This document shows, one piece after another, positions 43,858 to 54,552 of a DNA stretch of 64,000 bases. Position numbers and translations under genes: made by a program. Where the stretch lies: assembly GCF_018531375.1 (NCBI RefSeq), contig NZ_JAHBOH010000001.1:744001-808000 (forward strand), read 5' to 3'. The stretch is from Cellulomonas fulva (GTDB lineage Bacteria; Actinomycetota; Actinomycetes; Actinomycetales; Cellulomonadaceae). The notes under the pieces were generated by a model that had not been told where the DNA came from, made no database searches, and saw nothing but the letters and a program-made list of their open reading frames with translations. The stretch's first letter is position 1; the number at the start of each line of letters is the position of its first letter.

Positions 43858-46800
43858 TCAGGTGGGGGGCGTGCTCGCAGGGTAGCCGTCGGGCCGCTCC
43901 GCCGTGCTCGCCTCCGGTACGCGGGCCGCGCGCAGCCCGACCATGCCGAGCAGCGGGACCGCCGCGACCAGCATGACGGTGGCGATCCGCACGCCGTAGT
44001 CGTTGACGAGCCCGCCCGCGATGCCCGCGATCAGCAGCCCGACGACCACCGGCCGGCTCAGCGGCCACGCCCGCTCGACGAGGTCCCACGCCGGGACGCG
44101 CACGCGCGAGCCGGGCCAGAGCACGACGACGACCCCGACCAGCACCAGCAGCGTCAGCACCGCGACCCAGCCGCTCGTCACCGTCGCCGCGGCGTAGCCG
44201 AGCTTGCGCGCGACCGTCTCCCACGCCGAGCCGTCCACGACGCGCTGCACGAACACGCCCAGGTGCGTGCGCTCGGCCTCCGGCCGCATCCAGTCGAGCA
44301 CCGCGATCCCGCCCACCAGGAGCACGCCCGCGACGCCCGCCACCAGGAGCCGCAGGAACGTCACGCGCACGCCGGCGACGCCGAGGACGACGACGAGCCC
44401 CGCGGGCACCAGCACCAGGCCGCCGCCGACGTCCGCACCGAGCGCCGGCCACAGGTCGACCAGCAACGCCACGCCGCACACCGCGGCGGCCGCGGCGGTG
44501 CCGAGCAGCCGGCGCCCCCGCCGGACCAGCGCGCCGCCCACCACCGCGGCGGTGACCAGCGCGGCCACCACGTACACGGAGTACGTCGGGTTGCCGAAGC
44601 CGTAGAACCGGCCGCCGAGCGTCACCGCGGGCCCCTGCGGGCTGCCGCGGTGCAGCGGCGTGCCGAGCAGCGCGTCGAGCGTCAGCACCGCGAAGGTCAC
44701 CCCGGCGACGAGCCCGACCGCGCCGGTCACCGGGCGCCGCGGCACCAGCGCCACGACCCCCGCGAGCACCGCGGCGCTCGCACCCAGCGCGAGCCACAGC
44801 GCGTTGGTCCCCGTGCCGAACCGCCACCACGAGGTCGTCGTCAGCAGGAAGCTCGCGACGGGCACGACGGCCAGCACCACGAGCACCCCGTCGGCGCCGC
44901 GACGCAGCCGCTCCGCGAGCGCCGGCCGGCGGCGCGCGAGCCGCGGCCCGAGCGTCGCGGCGAGCACCACCACGAGCAGCCCGAGCACCAGCGGCGGGGT
45001 CGTCAGCGGTCCGGACGAGCCGCGCAGCGCCTGGTCCCGCACCGTGAGGTCCTCGAGCTGGCGCACCGTCGTCGTGACGTCGGTCGGCCGGTCGGCACCC
45101 ACGACGACCGGCGACCCCGCGAAGTCGTCGGACACCGGCGCGCCCACGTGCACCAGCATGGTCACGGGCAGGTCGAGCAGGCGGAACACCCCGGTCCAGC
45201 GCGTGGCCGGCGTCGTGAGGTAGCCCGCGCCCGTCTCCGGGTCGCCGATGCCGACGCCCAGGACCGGTCGGCCCCGGCCCGCGTGCCCGGTGTCCACGAC
45301 GAGCGCGGTCGCGTCCGCGGGCAGCGCGCGCAGCAGCCGGGCGACGGTCTGGTCCACCTCGCGCAGCGCGTCGGCGGCCGCGACCTCCGCAGCCTCGCGC
45401 GCCGCCTCCCGCGCCTCGTCCGTGTCGGCGACCTCGTCGTCCGCGGGCTCCGGCGGGGTCGCGGAGCCGACGTCGACCAGCGTCGTCGGGCACGCGAACA
45501 CGTCGTCCGGGTCCGTCGTGACGTCGTCGGGCGTCCGGTACCGCGCGACCGTGCCGTCCGGGTCCGCGAGCGCGAGCGCGGCTCGCGGCCCGACCGCCGT
45601 CGCGCACGTGCCGGAGCCGACGAGCGCCTCGCCCAGCGCACCGAGCCGCGGGTGGAACTCCGAGCGCTCCTGCAGCGCGACCAGGTCGGCCCACCCCTCG
45701 ACCGTCGCCGAGCCGGCGCCGCTCGTCGTGCCCGCCCCCGCACCGGGCGTGACGTCCCAGTCCGCGCACGCCCACGTGCCGTCCTCGGTGCTGCCGGCGA
45801 TCGCGGCGCGGCCCGACGAGAGCGCGAGCCAGCCGCCCGCCGGGCACCAGGCCGACCGGCCGCTCGCGCCGGGCGTCACGCCACCCGCGGGCGCGCCGTC
45901 ACGCAGCAGGCCCCACAGGGTGGGCGTCGTGGCCCGGTCGACCTCGGACCAGTCGACCCCGGAGGTGCCGAGCACGACGAGCGGCGCGTCGTCGGGCGCC
46001 GCGCTGGTCCCGCCGCCGGAGGTGACGCCCCCCGCCATCGCGGCCGGCAGCGGCGACGCCACGGTCACGAGGAGCAGGACGGCGAGCAGGCCGCCGCCGG
46101 CGGCGACGATCACCGCGGGCATGCGGTGCAGCGGCGCACGGTCGGGCGCGGGGTCGTCGGGCAGGTCCTGCCAGCGGTCCTGCAGCAGCGAGACGACGAG
46201 CATGCCGCCCGCGACGGCGAGCACCGTGGTCGCCACGACGACGCCCGAGTCGTTGAGCAGCGACCCGAGCAGCGCGGCCACCACGACGGCGAGGAGCAGC
46301 CGCCGCAGCCCGTCCCACGACGCGTAGAGCCGGTCGAGCGCGCCGCCGAGCAGACGGGCGCGCCAGCGGTCGGGGCCCACGAGGACGGCGCACACCGCCA
46401 GGCACACGACCGCGGCCGCGGCGCCCAGCGGCTGCGCGACGGTCGCCCAGGCGCCCACGGCCTTCCCGGCCACGATGCCCGCGGCGTCGCCGTCGAGGAT
46501 CCGCTGCACGAACAGCCCCAGGTGGCTGCCGCGGCCGGGACGCGCCCAGTCCACGACCGCGACGACGCCGACGACGAGCAGCGCCGCACCGCCGTAGAGC
46601 AGCGCGCGCCGGATGCCGACCGGACCCCGCGGGACGCCGACGAGCAGCACCGCGAACGCCGGCACCAGCGCGAGCACGCCCCCGAAGTCCGCCCCGAACG
46701 CCGGCCAGCCGTCGACCACGACCGTCACCGCCCCGACCGCGACGACGGCCGCCACCGCCCAGGACCGGCGGCCCGCCTGCCGTGCGAGCGCCGCGAGCCC

Positions 46801-48381
46801 CGCCGCGAGGACCAGCCCGGCCGCCGCGTAGACGCCGAACGTGGTGTTCCCGAAGCCGTAGTACCGCGCGCCGAGGGTGGGCGTGACACCCAGGATCGAG
46901 CCCTGCTGCAGGACCGTCCCGGTCAGTCCGTCGACCGTCACGACGAGCCACGTGGCGGCGGCCGCCGCGGTCGCCAGCCGCCACCGGCCCCGCGGGAGGA
47001 GCCGCGAGCCCAGCCAGACGACGAGCGCGACGGCGACCGTGGCGACCCCCCACCAGGCGGCGGCCGCGAACACGGGCGCGGGCGAGCCCCACCAGCGCGA
47101 GAGCGCCGCGAGCTGGGCGCCCACGGGCGTGCACACCGCGAGCAGCAGGACGGCGACGGCGACCCGGCGCAGCGCGGGCGGCGGACGGGCGTGCCGCCGC
47201 CGCACCAGGAGCAGCGTGACCAGCACGAGCGCGACCACGACCCCGACCACCCCGAGCAGGAGCGGCAGCAGGTAGGGCGTGATCGTCGTCATCTCGGTGA
47301 GGTACCGCCGGTTCTCGACGGTCCGGTCGGTGCTCATGCGCCGCTCCGGCCCGACCTCGAGCGGGGCTCCGTCGAGCTCCGCGGTGTCACCGCCGACGGC
47401 GGCGACGATCGTCGCGGACAGGTCCTGGAGCGTGACGATGCCCGTGCGCCGCGTCGACTTCGAGGTCAGCCAGCCGACGGTCCCGCCGCCGGCCCGCCAC
47501 TGCACCACCGCCTGCAGCCCGGACTCGCCCGTCGGCCCGTCGGACACGCCGGCGACCACGACGTCGGTGCCCGGTTCGACCGCGGCCAGCACGCGCCGCA
47601 GCTCGTCGTCGACCAGCGCCAGCACCTCGCGGCGGTCGGTGCGGTCGGCGGGCAGGTCGCCCGCGTCGAGCACCGTCACCGGGCAGGCGACGAGCTCCTC
47701 GTCGGGGATCGCCCCGAGCGTCGGCGCGTACCGCGCGACCCGGCCCTGGTCGTCCGCGAGAGCCAGCGCCGCGCCGGGGCCGATCGCGGTGGTGCACCCA
47801 CCCGTGGCCGCGACCAGGGTGCCGACCGTGCCGGGCACGCCGTAGCCGCCCGCGGGCACCTCGTCGGCCGGGGGCGCGACGATCGCCGACCAGCCCGGGA
47901 CCGACGCGGGGCCTGGCACGGTGGCGGGCGGCGTCACCGCAGGGAACGTCGGGCAGGTGTCGAGCACGTCCGACGAGCCGCCCTCCGCGTCCGGCGAGGC
48001 CTCGCTCGTCGGCTCGTCGGACGGGGCCACGAACGGCGCGACCCGGCGGCCCGCGGAGATGGTCTCCCACGCACCCAGGCGGCACATCTGGTCCGACGAG
48101 GTGTGGACCGAGATCGAGCCGACGGCCCCCTCCCCGACCATGCGCCACAGCGTCGGCGTCCCGGTCCGGTCGACGTCCTCCCAGTGCAGCCCGCCGATCC
48201 CGACGACGACGACGTCGCGCAGCTCCGCCCCGTCGCCGGAGCTCTCCGCGCTCGCCGCACCGGCGCCCGCCGCGACGGCCAGCGCGGCGAGCGCGCCGGC
48301 GAGCACCGCCCGGACGGCGACCACGGCCCGGCGCCCGGCGCGACGCGGCGAGCGCGCGCGGGCGCGGGTCAGCAAGGGCAC
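43858..48381 (-). CDS. Tandemly duplicated phosphodiesterase-like membrane protein (1507 aa)
   Basis: The protein has a signal peptide or anchor (to ~45) and then two copies of one module. Each has an extracytoplasmic alkaline-phosphatase-superfamily-like domain and a block of ten or so membrane helices. Matching pairs are DVVVVGIGGLHWEDVDRTGTPTLWR / PLVVLGTSGVDWSEVDRATTPTLWG (each split for length), CTTAIGPGAALALAD / CATAVGPRAALALAD, and YYGFGNTTFGVYAAAG / FYGFGNPTYSVYVVAA. The usual Asp of the superfamily's first metal motif is Gly or Ser in both, so hydrolytic activity is doubtful. The GTG at 48381 gives the cleanest signal peptide. The gene follows the GT2 gene by 34 bp. An envelope role is likely. 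Confidence 0.8.
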   Translation of the reverse strand: MPLLTRARARSPRRAGRRAVVAVRAVLAGALAALAVAAGAGAASAESSGDGAELRDVVVVGIGGLHWEDVDRTGTPTLWRMVGEGAVGSISVHTSSDQMCRLGAWETISAGRRVAPFVAPSDEPTSEASPDAEGGSSDVLDTCPTFPAVTPPATVPGPASVPGWSAIVAPPADEVPAGGYGVPGTVGTLVAATGGCTTAIGPGAALALADDQGRVARYAPTLGAIPDEELVACPVTVLDAGDLPADRTDRREVLALVDDELRRVLAAVEPGTDVVVAGVSDGPTGESGLQAVVQWRAGGGTVGWLTSKSTRRTGIVTLQDLSATIVAAVGGDTAELDGAPLEVGPERRMSTDRTVENRRYLTEMTTITPYLLPLLLGVVGVVVALVLVTLLLVRRRHARPPPALRRVAVAVLLLAVCTPVGAQLAALSRWWGSPAPVFAAAAWWGVATVAVALVVWLGSRLLPRGRWRLATAAAAATWLVVTVDGLTGTVLQQGSILGVTPTLGARYYGFGNTTFGVYAAAGLVLAAGLAALARQAGRRSWAVAAVVAVGAVTVVVDGWPAFGADFGGVLALVPAFAVLLVGVPRGPVGIRRALLYGGAALLVVGVVAVVDWARPGRGSHLGLFVQRILDGDAAGIVAGKAVGAWATVAQPLGAAAAVVCLAVCAVLVGPDRWRARLLGGALDRLYASWDGLRRLLLAVVVAALLGSLLNDSGVVVATTVLAVAGGMLVVSLLQDRWQDLPDDPAPDRAPLHRMPAVIVAAGGGLLAVLLLVTVASPLPAAMAGGVTSGGGTSAAPDDAPLVVLGTSGVDWSEVDRATTPTLWGLLRDGAPAGGVTPGASGRSAWCPAGGWLALSSGRAAIAGSTEDGTWACADWDVTPGAGAGTTSGAGSATVEGWADLVALQERSEFHPRLGALGEALVGSGTCATAVGPRAALALADPDGTVARYRTPDDVTTDPDDVFACPTTLVDVGSATPPEPADDEVADTDEAREAAREAAEVAAADALREVDQTVARLLRALPADATALVVDTGHAGRGRPVLGVGIGDPETGAGYLTTPATRWTGVFRLLDLPVTMLVHVGAPVSDDFAGSPVVVGADRPTDVTTTVRQLEDLTVRDQALRGSSGPLTTPPLVLGLLVVVLAATLGPRLARRRPALAERLRRGADGVLVVLAVVPVASFLLTTTSWWRFGTGTNALWLALGASAAVLAGVVALVPRRPVTGAVGLVAGVTFAVLTLDALLGTPLHRGSPQGPAVTLGGRFYGFGNPTYSVYVVAALVTAAVVGGALVRRGRRLLGTAAAAAVCGVALLVDLWPALGADVGGGLVLVPAGLVVVLGVAGVRVTFLRLLVAGVAGVLLVGGIAVLDWMRPEAERTHLGVFVQRVVDGSAWETVARKLGYAAATVTSGWVAVLTLLVLVGVVVVLWPGSRVRVPAWDLVERAWPLSRPVVVGLLIAGIAGGLVNDYGVRIATVMLVAAVPLLGMVGLRAARVPEASTAERPDGYPASTPPT

Positions 48382-48415
48382 GGGAACAGGGTAGGCGGCG
48401 GGACCGACGACGAGG

Positions 48416-49390
48416 TCAGCGGTGCGTGGGCGGCCGCTCGGGGCTGACCGTGCGCTTGACCGAGCCGCCCGCGGCGCGCAGCCGGCGCGCACCGACGGCG
48501 AGCTGGACGTCCCGGTACTGCGCGGCCCGGTGGAGCTGCCCGCGCAGGTCCGAGCCCGACGGCCGGTGCCGCAGCTCGCACGGGACCTCGACCACGCGGA
48601 AGCCGCGCCGCAGCAGGTCGATCGTCATGCCGGTCTCGACGCCCCAGCCGTGCGCCAGCGGCGTGGCGGCCTCGAACGCCTCGCGCGTCAGGCAGCGCAT
48701 GCCCGAGAGCGGCTGCGTGGGCGTCCAGCCGGTCATCGCGGCGATGGCCCGACGAGCCGCGCCCACGACGATGCCGCGTCCGCCCGCTCCCGGCTGGGGC
48801 GGGAGCAGCGCGATCGCGAGGTCGGTGTGGCCCTCGAGCACCGGCGGGACCAGCGGCGCGGTGTTCACCGCGGTCTCACCCAGGTCGCCGTCGATGAACA
48901 GCAGGACGCGCGGCAGGCGGTCCGGCGCGTCCCGCATCGCGACGACCGCGGCGCCCGTCTCCATCGCGGCGGCCTTCCCGCGGTTGTGCGAGTGCCGCAC
49001 GACGACCGCGCCCGCCTCCCGGGCGACGTGCTGCGTGTTGTCCTCCGAGCCGTCGTCGACGACGAGCACGAGGTCGACGTGCGGGATCGCCTTGGCGGAG
49101 CGGACCGTGGCCGCGATCCGCCGCGACTCGTCCTTCGCCGGGATGATCACCGCGACCCGCTGCCGCGGCCGGCCACGACCGTCGCCTCGACGATCACCGT
49201 GACCGCCGCCGCGTCCGGGGCGCGGGCGCTCGGGGCCGCCGCGCCCGGTGTCCGACGTGGCGTCCGACGCGGCGTCCGATGCTGTGTCCGACGTGGTGTC
49301 CGGCGTGGTGTCCGGCGCGGGGAGCGGGCCCCTCGTCGCGGGGGTCTCGTCCCCCTCGGGGGCGGGGTCGGCCGATGGACGGGGGGTCAC
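48416..49390 (-). CDS. Family 2 glycosyltransferase
   Basis: This 324-residue protein has a disordered N-terminus (~1-78) with four-residue SDT-type repeats and Gly/Arg-rich sequence. The GT2 domain follows: VAVIIPAKDESRRIAATV, then LVVDDGSEDNT (nucleotide-sugar binding), HNRGKAAAMETGA and FIDGDLGE, the DxD-like metal site. The pattern resembles glucosyl-3-phosphoglycerate synthase and polyprenol-type transferases; acceptor and donor are unknown. There are no membrane helices. It is followed by the duplicated membrane protein, probably in one operon, hinting at envelope glycan work. The GTG start at 49390 is the first available. Confidence 0.85.
   Translation of the reverse strand: MTPRPSADPAPEGDETPATRGPLPAPDTTPDTTSDTASDAASDATSDTGRGGPERPRPGRGGGHGDRRGDGRGRPRQRVAVIIPAKDESRRIAATVRSAKAIPHVDLVLVVDDGSEDNTQHVAREAGAVVVRHSHNRGKAAAMETGAAVVAMRDAPDRLPRVLLFIDGDLGETAVNTAPLVPPVLEGHTDLAIALLPPQPGAGGRGIVVGAARRAIAAMTGWTPTQPLSGMRCLTREAFEAATPLAHGWGVETGMTIDLLRRGFRVVEVPCELRHRPSGSDLRGQLHRAAQYRDVQLAVGARRLRAAGGSVKRTVSPERPPTHR
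49248..49319 (-). repeat. 12-bp tandem repeat in the GT2 N-terminus
   Basis: Six 12-bp units (GTGTCCGACGTG type) run without gaps from 49248 to 49319. Because 12 is a multiple of three, they encode four-residue SDT-like repeats and can change in number without breaking the frame. Confidence 0.8.
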
Positions 49391-49468
49391 GGGCGCCAGC
49401 CTATCGACGCCGCGGCCGCCGGGCGCCCGGTCGGGGCTCCGTCACCCGCCCGCCGCACGGGCGGGACG

Positions 49469-50185
49469 TCAGAAGAGGCGGCGGTTGTCGACCGGCCGCC
49501 GGGGACGCGTGCCGCGCGCGGCGCGGATGCCGTCGCGGGAGCCCGGGGGACGGGGGCGGCCGGAGGCGGTGACGCCGCCGAACAGCGTCGCGGCGCCGGT
49601 GACGCTCGCCTCGAGGTCGAGCAGCTCCCGCTTGCGCTCCACCCCCGCGGCGAAGCCCGTGAGCGTGCCGTCCGCACCGATCACGCGGTGGCACGGGACG
49701 ACGACCGCGATCCGGTTGGCGCCGTTCGCGGCACCGACCGCCCGCGCCGTGGTCCGCGGGTCCAGGCCGAGCGTCGCGGCCAGGTCGCCGTACGTCGTCG
49801 TGCTGCCGTAGGGAATGCGCCGCAGCCCGTCCCACACCCGGCGCTGGAAGTCCGTGCCGGCGTAGGCCAGCGGCAGGTCGAACTCCCGCAGCTCGCCGGC
49901 CAGGTACGCGGTGAGCTGCTCGGCCGCCGCGGCGAGCACGGGCTCGTCGGCCACGTCCACCCGCATCCCCGGTCCCGGGCCGGCCGCCGACCCGTCGCCG
50001 TGCGGGAGCCGGAGGTGCGTGATCGCCGCGCCCGCGGGCCCGACCGTCGCCGCGAGCACGACGTCCCCGAGCGACGTGCCCAGGACCGCGTGCACCGCCG
50101 CGGCGACCTCGGCCCCGGTGTCCGCGTCGGCCGCTCGCGCCTCGGCCACTCGCAAACCGGCCGCTGTCCCCGTCATGACCGCCAT
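49469..50185 (-). CDS. ogt: Methylated-DNA-[protein]-cysteine S-methyltransferase
   Basis: This 238-residue protein repairs O6-alkylguanine by moving the alkyl group to its own cysteine. The active site reads VVVPCHRVIG (about residue 172), the recognition helix AVGAANGAN precedes it, and the helix-turn-helix region has VWDGLRRIPYGSTTTYGDLA. A C-terminal extension of ~40 residues (Arg/Pro-rich) follows the core and is unusual. The ATG at 50185 has GGAGG 4 bases upstream; 50176 is an alternative. It lies 78 bp before the GT2 start on the same strand. Confidence 0.93.
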   Translation of the reverse strand: MAVMTGTAAGLRVAEARAADADTGAEVAAAVHAVLGTSLGDVVLAATVGPAGAAITHLRLPHGDGSAAGPGPGMRVDVADEPVLAAAAEQLTAYLAGELREFDLPLAYAGTDFQRRVWDGLRRIPYGSTTTYGDLAATLGLDPRTTARAVGAANGANRIAVVVPCHRVIGADGTLTGFAAGVERKRELLDLEASVTGAATLFGGVTASGRPRPPGSRDGIRAARGTRPRRPVDNRRLF

Positions 50186-50313
50186 CCTGCCTCCCCCCAC
50201 CCACACGCCCGCGGGCGACGAACCCGCCCCGAGGTAGACGCCGGGGCCCACCGGATCGTGAGCCGTCGGTCCGGGTGCGACGACGGACCGGCCTCGGCGG
50301 CACCCCGCAGGGG

Positions 50314-50410
50314 GCGCCCAGCAGGAAGCGCCCAGCAGGAAGCGCCCAGCAGGAAGCGCCCAGCAGGAAGGACTCAGCGGGAAGGACTCAGCAGGACGCG
50401 TTCAGCGCAG
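50314..50410. repeat. 14-bp minisatellite at the DUF5926 stop codon
   Basis: Seven 14-bp units run without spacers. Four are identical (GCGCCCAGCAGGAA, 50314-50369), then come two variants with GGACTCAGC and a last degenerate unit (50398-50410) that contains the stop codon TCA (50402-50404) of the DUF5926 gene. It fills half of the 216-bp gap between ogt and DUF5926; nothing else is seen in that gap. Confidence 0.9.
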
Positions 50411-51226
50411 GGTCACCTGGCGGGCGACCAGGCCCGCGCGGGCGCGGCGCTCGTTCGCGTCCAGGGGCTCGGTGCTGGCGAGCGCCTCGGCGAACGTCGG
50501 CGCGAACTGCGCGATCGGGCCCTCGACCTCGTCGGCCTCGGTCCCGCGGGCGAGCTCCCACACCGGGACGACGAGCCCGCTCGAGCGGAAGTAGCCGATG
50601 AACTTGCCGTCCGCGAAGCCGGAGGCCCGCTTCGCGTGCAGGCGAGCGAGGCCGTCGAGGACCACCTGCTCCTCGTGCGGCTGGGCCCAGCGGACGAACT
50701 CCTTGGCGCCCATGCGGCACCAGTACGCGGACTCGACCGCCTCGATCTTGACGGTGTCGATGATCCCGGCGTCGGCGTCCTCGATCGCGGCCTCGAGGTC
50801 GGAGGTCCGCTCTACGTCCGGCGCGAGCCAGTAGGAGAACGAGTCGTGGACCGTGACCTCGAACGGCACGCCCAGGTCGAGCACGTCCTGCAGGCGCGGG
50901 CCGGGCTCGGGCAGGCCGACCGTCTCGATCGCGGTGCCGGGCTCGACGTCGAGCGCCTCGAGCAGCGCCGCCGCGAGGTCGCGGCTCGCGTCGCCCGAGC
51001 TCGTCGCGGTCTGCAGCGCCAGCAGGACGACGCCGTCCGCGCGGTGCAGCGCGGGCCAGGCCTGCGGCAGCACCGTGGTGACGAGCACGTCCTTGGCGCC
51101 GTGCTCCTTCGTCGTGCGCGCCGGTGCGGTCGCCGCGGGGACGACCTCCTTGAGCGCGACCCAGTCGGGCTCACCGGGCAGCCCCTCGAACGGACGCAGC
51201 ACGAAGTCGACAGATCCCTTGGCCAT
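50402..51226 (-). CDS. DUF5926 family protein
   Basis: This 274-residue soluble protein matches the actinobacterial DUF5926 family: a start MAKGSVDFVLRPFEGLPGE, then the central VHDSFSYWLAPD, AAIEDADAGIIDT and a C-terminal part with HAKRASGFADGKFIGYFRSSG when trimmed. It has no signal peptide, membrane helix or known catalytic motif. Family function is unknown. The gene is divergent from pgm (132 bp between starts). Its stop codon lies inside the first unit of a 14-bp minisatellite, which forms its 3' flank. Confidence 0.85.
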   Translation of the reverse strand: MAKGSVDFVLRPFEGLPGEPDWVALKEVVPAATAPARTTKEHGAKDVLVTTVLPQAWPALHRADGVVLLALQTATSSGDASRDLAAALLEALDVEPGTAIETVGLPEPGPRLQDVLDLGVPFEVTVHDSFSYWLAPDVERTSDLEAAIEDADAGIIDTVKIEAVESAYWCRMGAKEFVRWAQPHEEQVVLDGLARLHAKRASGFADGKFIGYFRSSGLVVPVWELARGTEADEVEGPIAQFAPTFAEALASTEPLDANERRARAGLVARQVTLR

Positions 51227-51358
51227 GCGGCGAGCCTACCGGCCCGGCCCGCGACGACCCTGCCCACCCACCCTCCGGCCTCGCGGTGGGCGAGAGACGA
51301 CGAGGTCGGGGTGCGGCCGGGGGTGCGCGCGGGGCGTGGCGCGGGGAAGGATGGGGGC

Positions 51359-53041
<1,683 letters not shown>

Positions 53042-53063
53042 GGGCGCACGCTCGTCGGGCGCG

Positions 53064-54080
53064 TCAGGTGCTGGCGCGCTCGACGAGCGACGCGGGGAGC
53101 GTCACCGCGGCGGGCTCGCGCCCCTCGACCACCTCGAGCAGCAGGCGCACCATCTCCGCGCTGATCCGCTCGAACGGCTGGCGCATCGTCGTGAGGTGCG
53201 GGTTCACCGTGACCGCGACGCCCGCGTCGTCGAACCCACCGACCGCGACGTCGTCGGGCACGGTCCGCCCCGCGTCGGCCAGCACCACCATCGCGCCCGC
53301 GGCCATGAGGTCGTTGGCCGCGAACACGGCGTCCAGGTCCGGGCGCCGTGCCAGCAGCTCGGTCATCGCGACCGTCCCGCTCGCCCGCGTGTAGTCGCCG
53401 TGCACGACGAGCGTCTCGTCGAACCGGTCGCCGAGCTCCCGGCGGTAGCCCTCCAGCCGCAGCCGGCCGCCCGGGGTGTCCATGGGGCCGGTGATCATCG
53501 CGATGCGCTCGCGCCCGCGGTCCATGAGGTGGCGGGTCATGCGGCGGGCACCGCCCAGGTCGTCCGCCGCGACGTAGCCGACCTGCTGCTCGAAGCCCAG
53601 CGGGATGCCGCAGGCGATGGTCGGGATCTGCTGCTCGACCAGCGAGCGCAGCACCGGCGAGCCCGCGTGCGAGGAGATGAGCAGCACGCCGTCGACGTGC
53701 CCGGCGCCCACGTAGTCGAGCATCTGCGTCTGCTCCGCGGGCGTGCCGGCGACCATGAGGAGCAGGGGCATGCCCCGCGCGGCGAGCTCTTGGGCGGCGC
53801 CGCGCAGCAGGATCGAGAAGTTGGGGTCCTCGAACAGCAGGTGCTGCGGCTCGGTCAGCAGGAACGCGACCGAGTTGGACCGGCCGGTGACCAGGCTGCG
53901 CGCGTGCTGGTTGGTCGTGTAACCCGTGCTGCGGATGGCCTCCTCGACCGCCGCGAGCGCCTCCGGCGAGACCCAGTGACCGCCGTTGATGACCCGGGAC
54001 ACCGTGCCGCGCGAGACCCCGGCCGCGGCCGCGACGTCGCGGATCGTGGGCCGCCGGCGCGGTGCGGGTGTCGAAGCCAT
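53064..54080 (-). CDS. LacI family transcriptional regulator
   Basis: This 338-residue protein has the LacI HTH at residues ~12-60 (TIRDVAAAAGVSRGTVSRVI) and hinge, then a periplasmic-binding-like effector domain (VAFLLTEPQHLLFEDP, VDGVLLISSHAG, VFAANDLMAAGAM, VGGFDDAG). The domain should bind a sugar, with release from or binding to a palindromic operator. Start ATG 54080 or GTG 54089. No sugar operon is adjacent, so its targets are elsewhere; the GH62 promoter palindrome at 58528 and the sugar ABC operon at 33-37 kb are candidates but unproven. Confidence 0.92.
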   Translation of the reverse strand: MASTPAPRRRPTIRDVAAAAGVSRGTVSRVINGGHWVSPEALAAVEEAIRSTGYTTNQHARSLVTGRSNSVAFLLTEPQHLLFEDPNFSILLRGAAQELAARGMPLLLMVAGTPAEQTQMLDYVGAGHVDGVLLISSHAGSPVLRSLVEQQIPTIACGIPLGFEQQVGYVAADDLGGARRMTRHLMDRGRERIAMITGPMDTPGGRLRLEGYRRELGDRFDETLVVHGDYTRASGTVAMTELLARRPDLDAVFAANDLMAAGAMVVLADAGRTVPDDVAVGGFDDAGVAVTVNPHLTTMRQPFERISAEMVRLLLEVVEGREPAAVTLPASLVERAST

Positions 54081-54128
54081 CGGGGGCACTCTAGGCCCTC
54101 ACCGGGAACGGTCACAGTCGGGCGCGCG

Positions 54129-54428
54129 TCAGCCGCCCGACGAGCCCGGCGCCGCCTCCCGCAGCAGGTCGCGGTACTCGGGATGGCGCGCGATCCAGGC
54201 CGAGACGAACGGGCACAGCGCGACCACGTCGTCACCGCGGTCGCGGACCGCGTCGAGCGCGCCGCGCACCAGCTCGCCGCCCACGCCCTGGCCCTCGTGC
54301 TCCGGCCCCACCTCGGTGTGCGTGAAGACCACGGTCCGCCCGTCCCGGTGGTACTCCGCGAACCCGAGCACGCGCTCGCCGTCGCGCGCCTCGAACCGCG
54401 ACCCGTCCGGTACCTCCACCACGTCCAC
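54129..54428 (-). CDS. Small GNAT-like N-acetyltransferase (YidJ/GATD type)
   Basis: This 99-residue protein is a short GNAT fold. LGFAEYHRDGRTVVFTHTEV is the central sheet, and VGPEHEGQGVGGELVRGALD contains the acetyl-CoA pyrophosphate loop (EGQGVGG). It ends with LCPFVSAWIARHPEY, the C-terminal signature of this mini-GNAT family (the cysteine and WIxxHPEY). Function is unknown, with acetyl transfer to a small molecule or protein likely. GTG at 54428 has AAGGTGGGG upstream. It is divergent from the next MFS gene. Confidence 0.88.
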   Translation of the reverse strand: MDVVEVPDGSRFEARDGERVLGFAEYHRDGRTVVFTHTEVGPEHEGQGVGGELVRGALDAVRDRGDDVVALCPFVSAWIARHPEYRDLLREAAPGSSGG

Positions 54429-54552
54429 GGCCCCACCTTGCCCGTCCAGGCCCGCTCGCGCACCCCCCGACCGGGGCCGCACCCCTCCGCACCCGGGCGC
54501 CGGGCGCGGAGGACGCGCTGGAGCGGTGGTCGGACGGTGGGAGGATGGGGGC

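Noticed and set aside
42970..48447. A 1,825-codon open frame on the plus strand opposite the duplicated membrane protein and pheA
   Set aside because: It is an antisense shadow: Arg/His/Gly-rich composition, no domains or RBS, and explained by the high third-position GC of the real minus-strand genes.
50314..50410. Possible CRISPR array
   Set aside because: Units are 14 bp and contiguous with no spacers and no cas genes nearby; it is a minisatellite.
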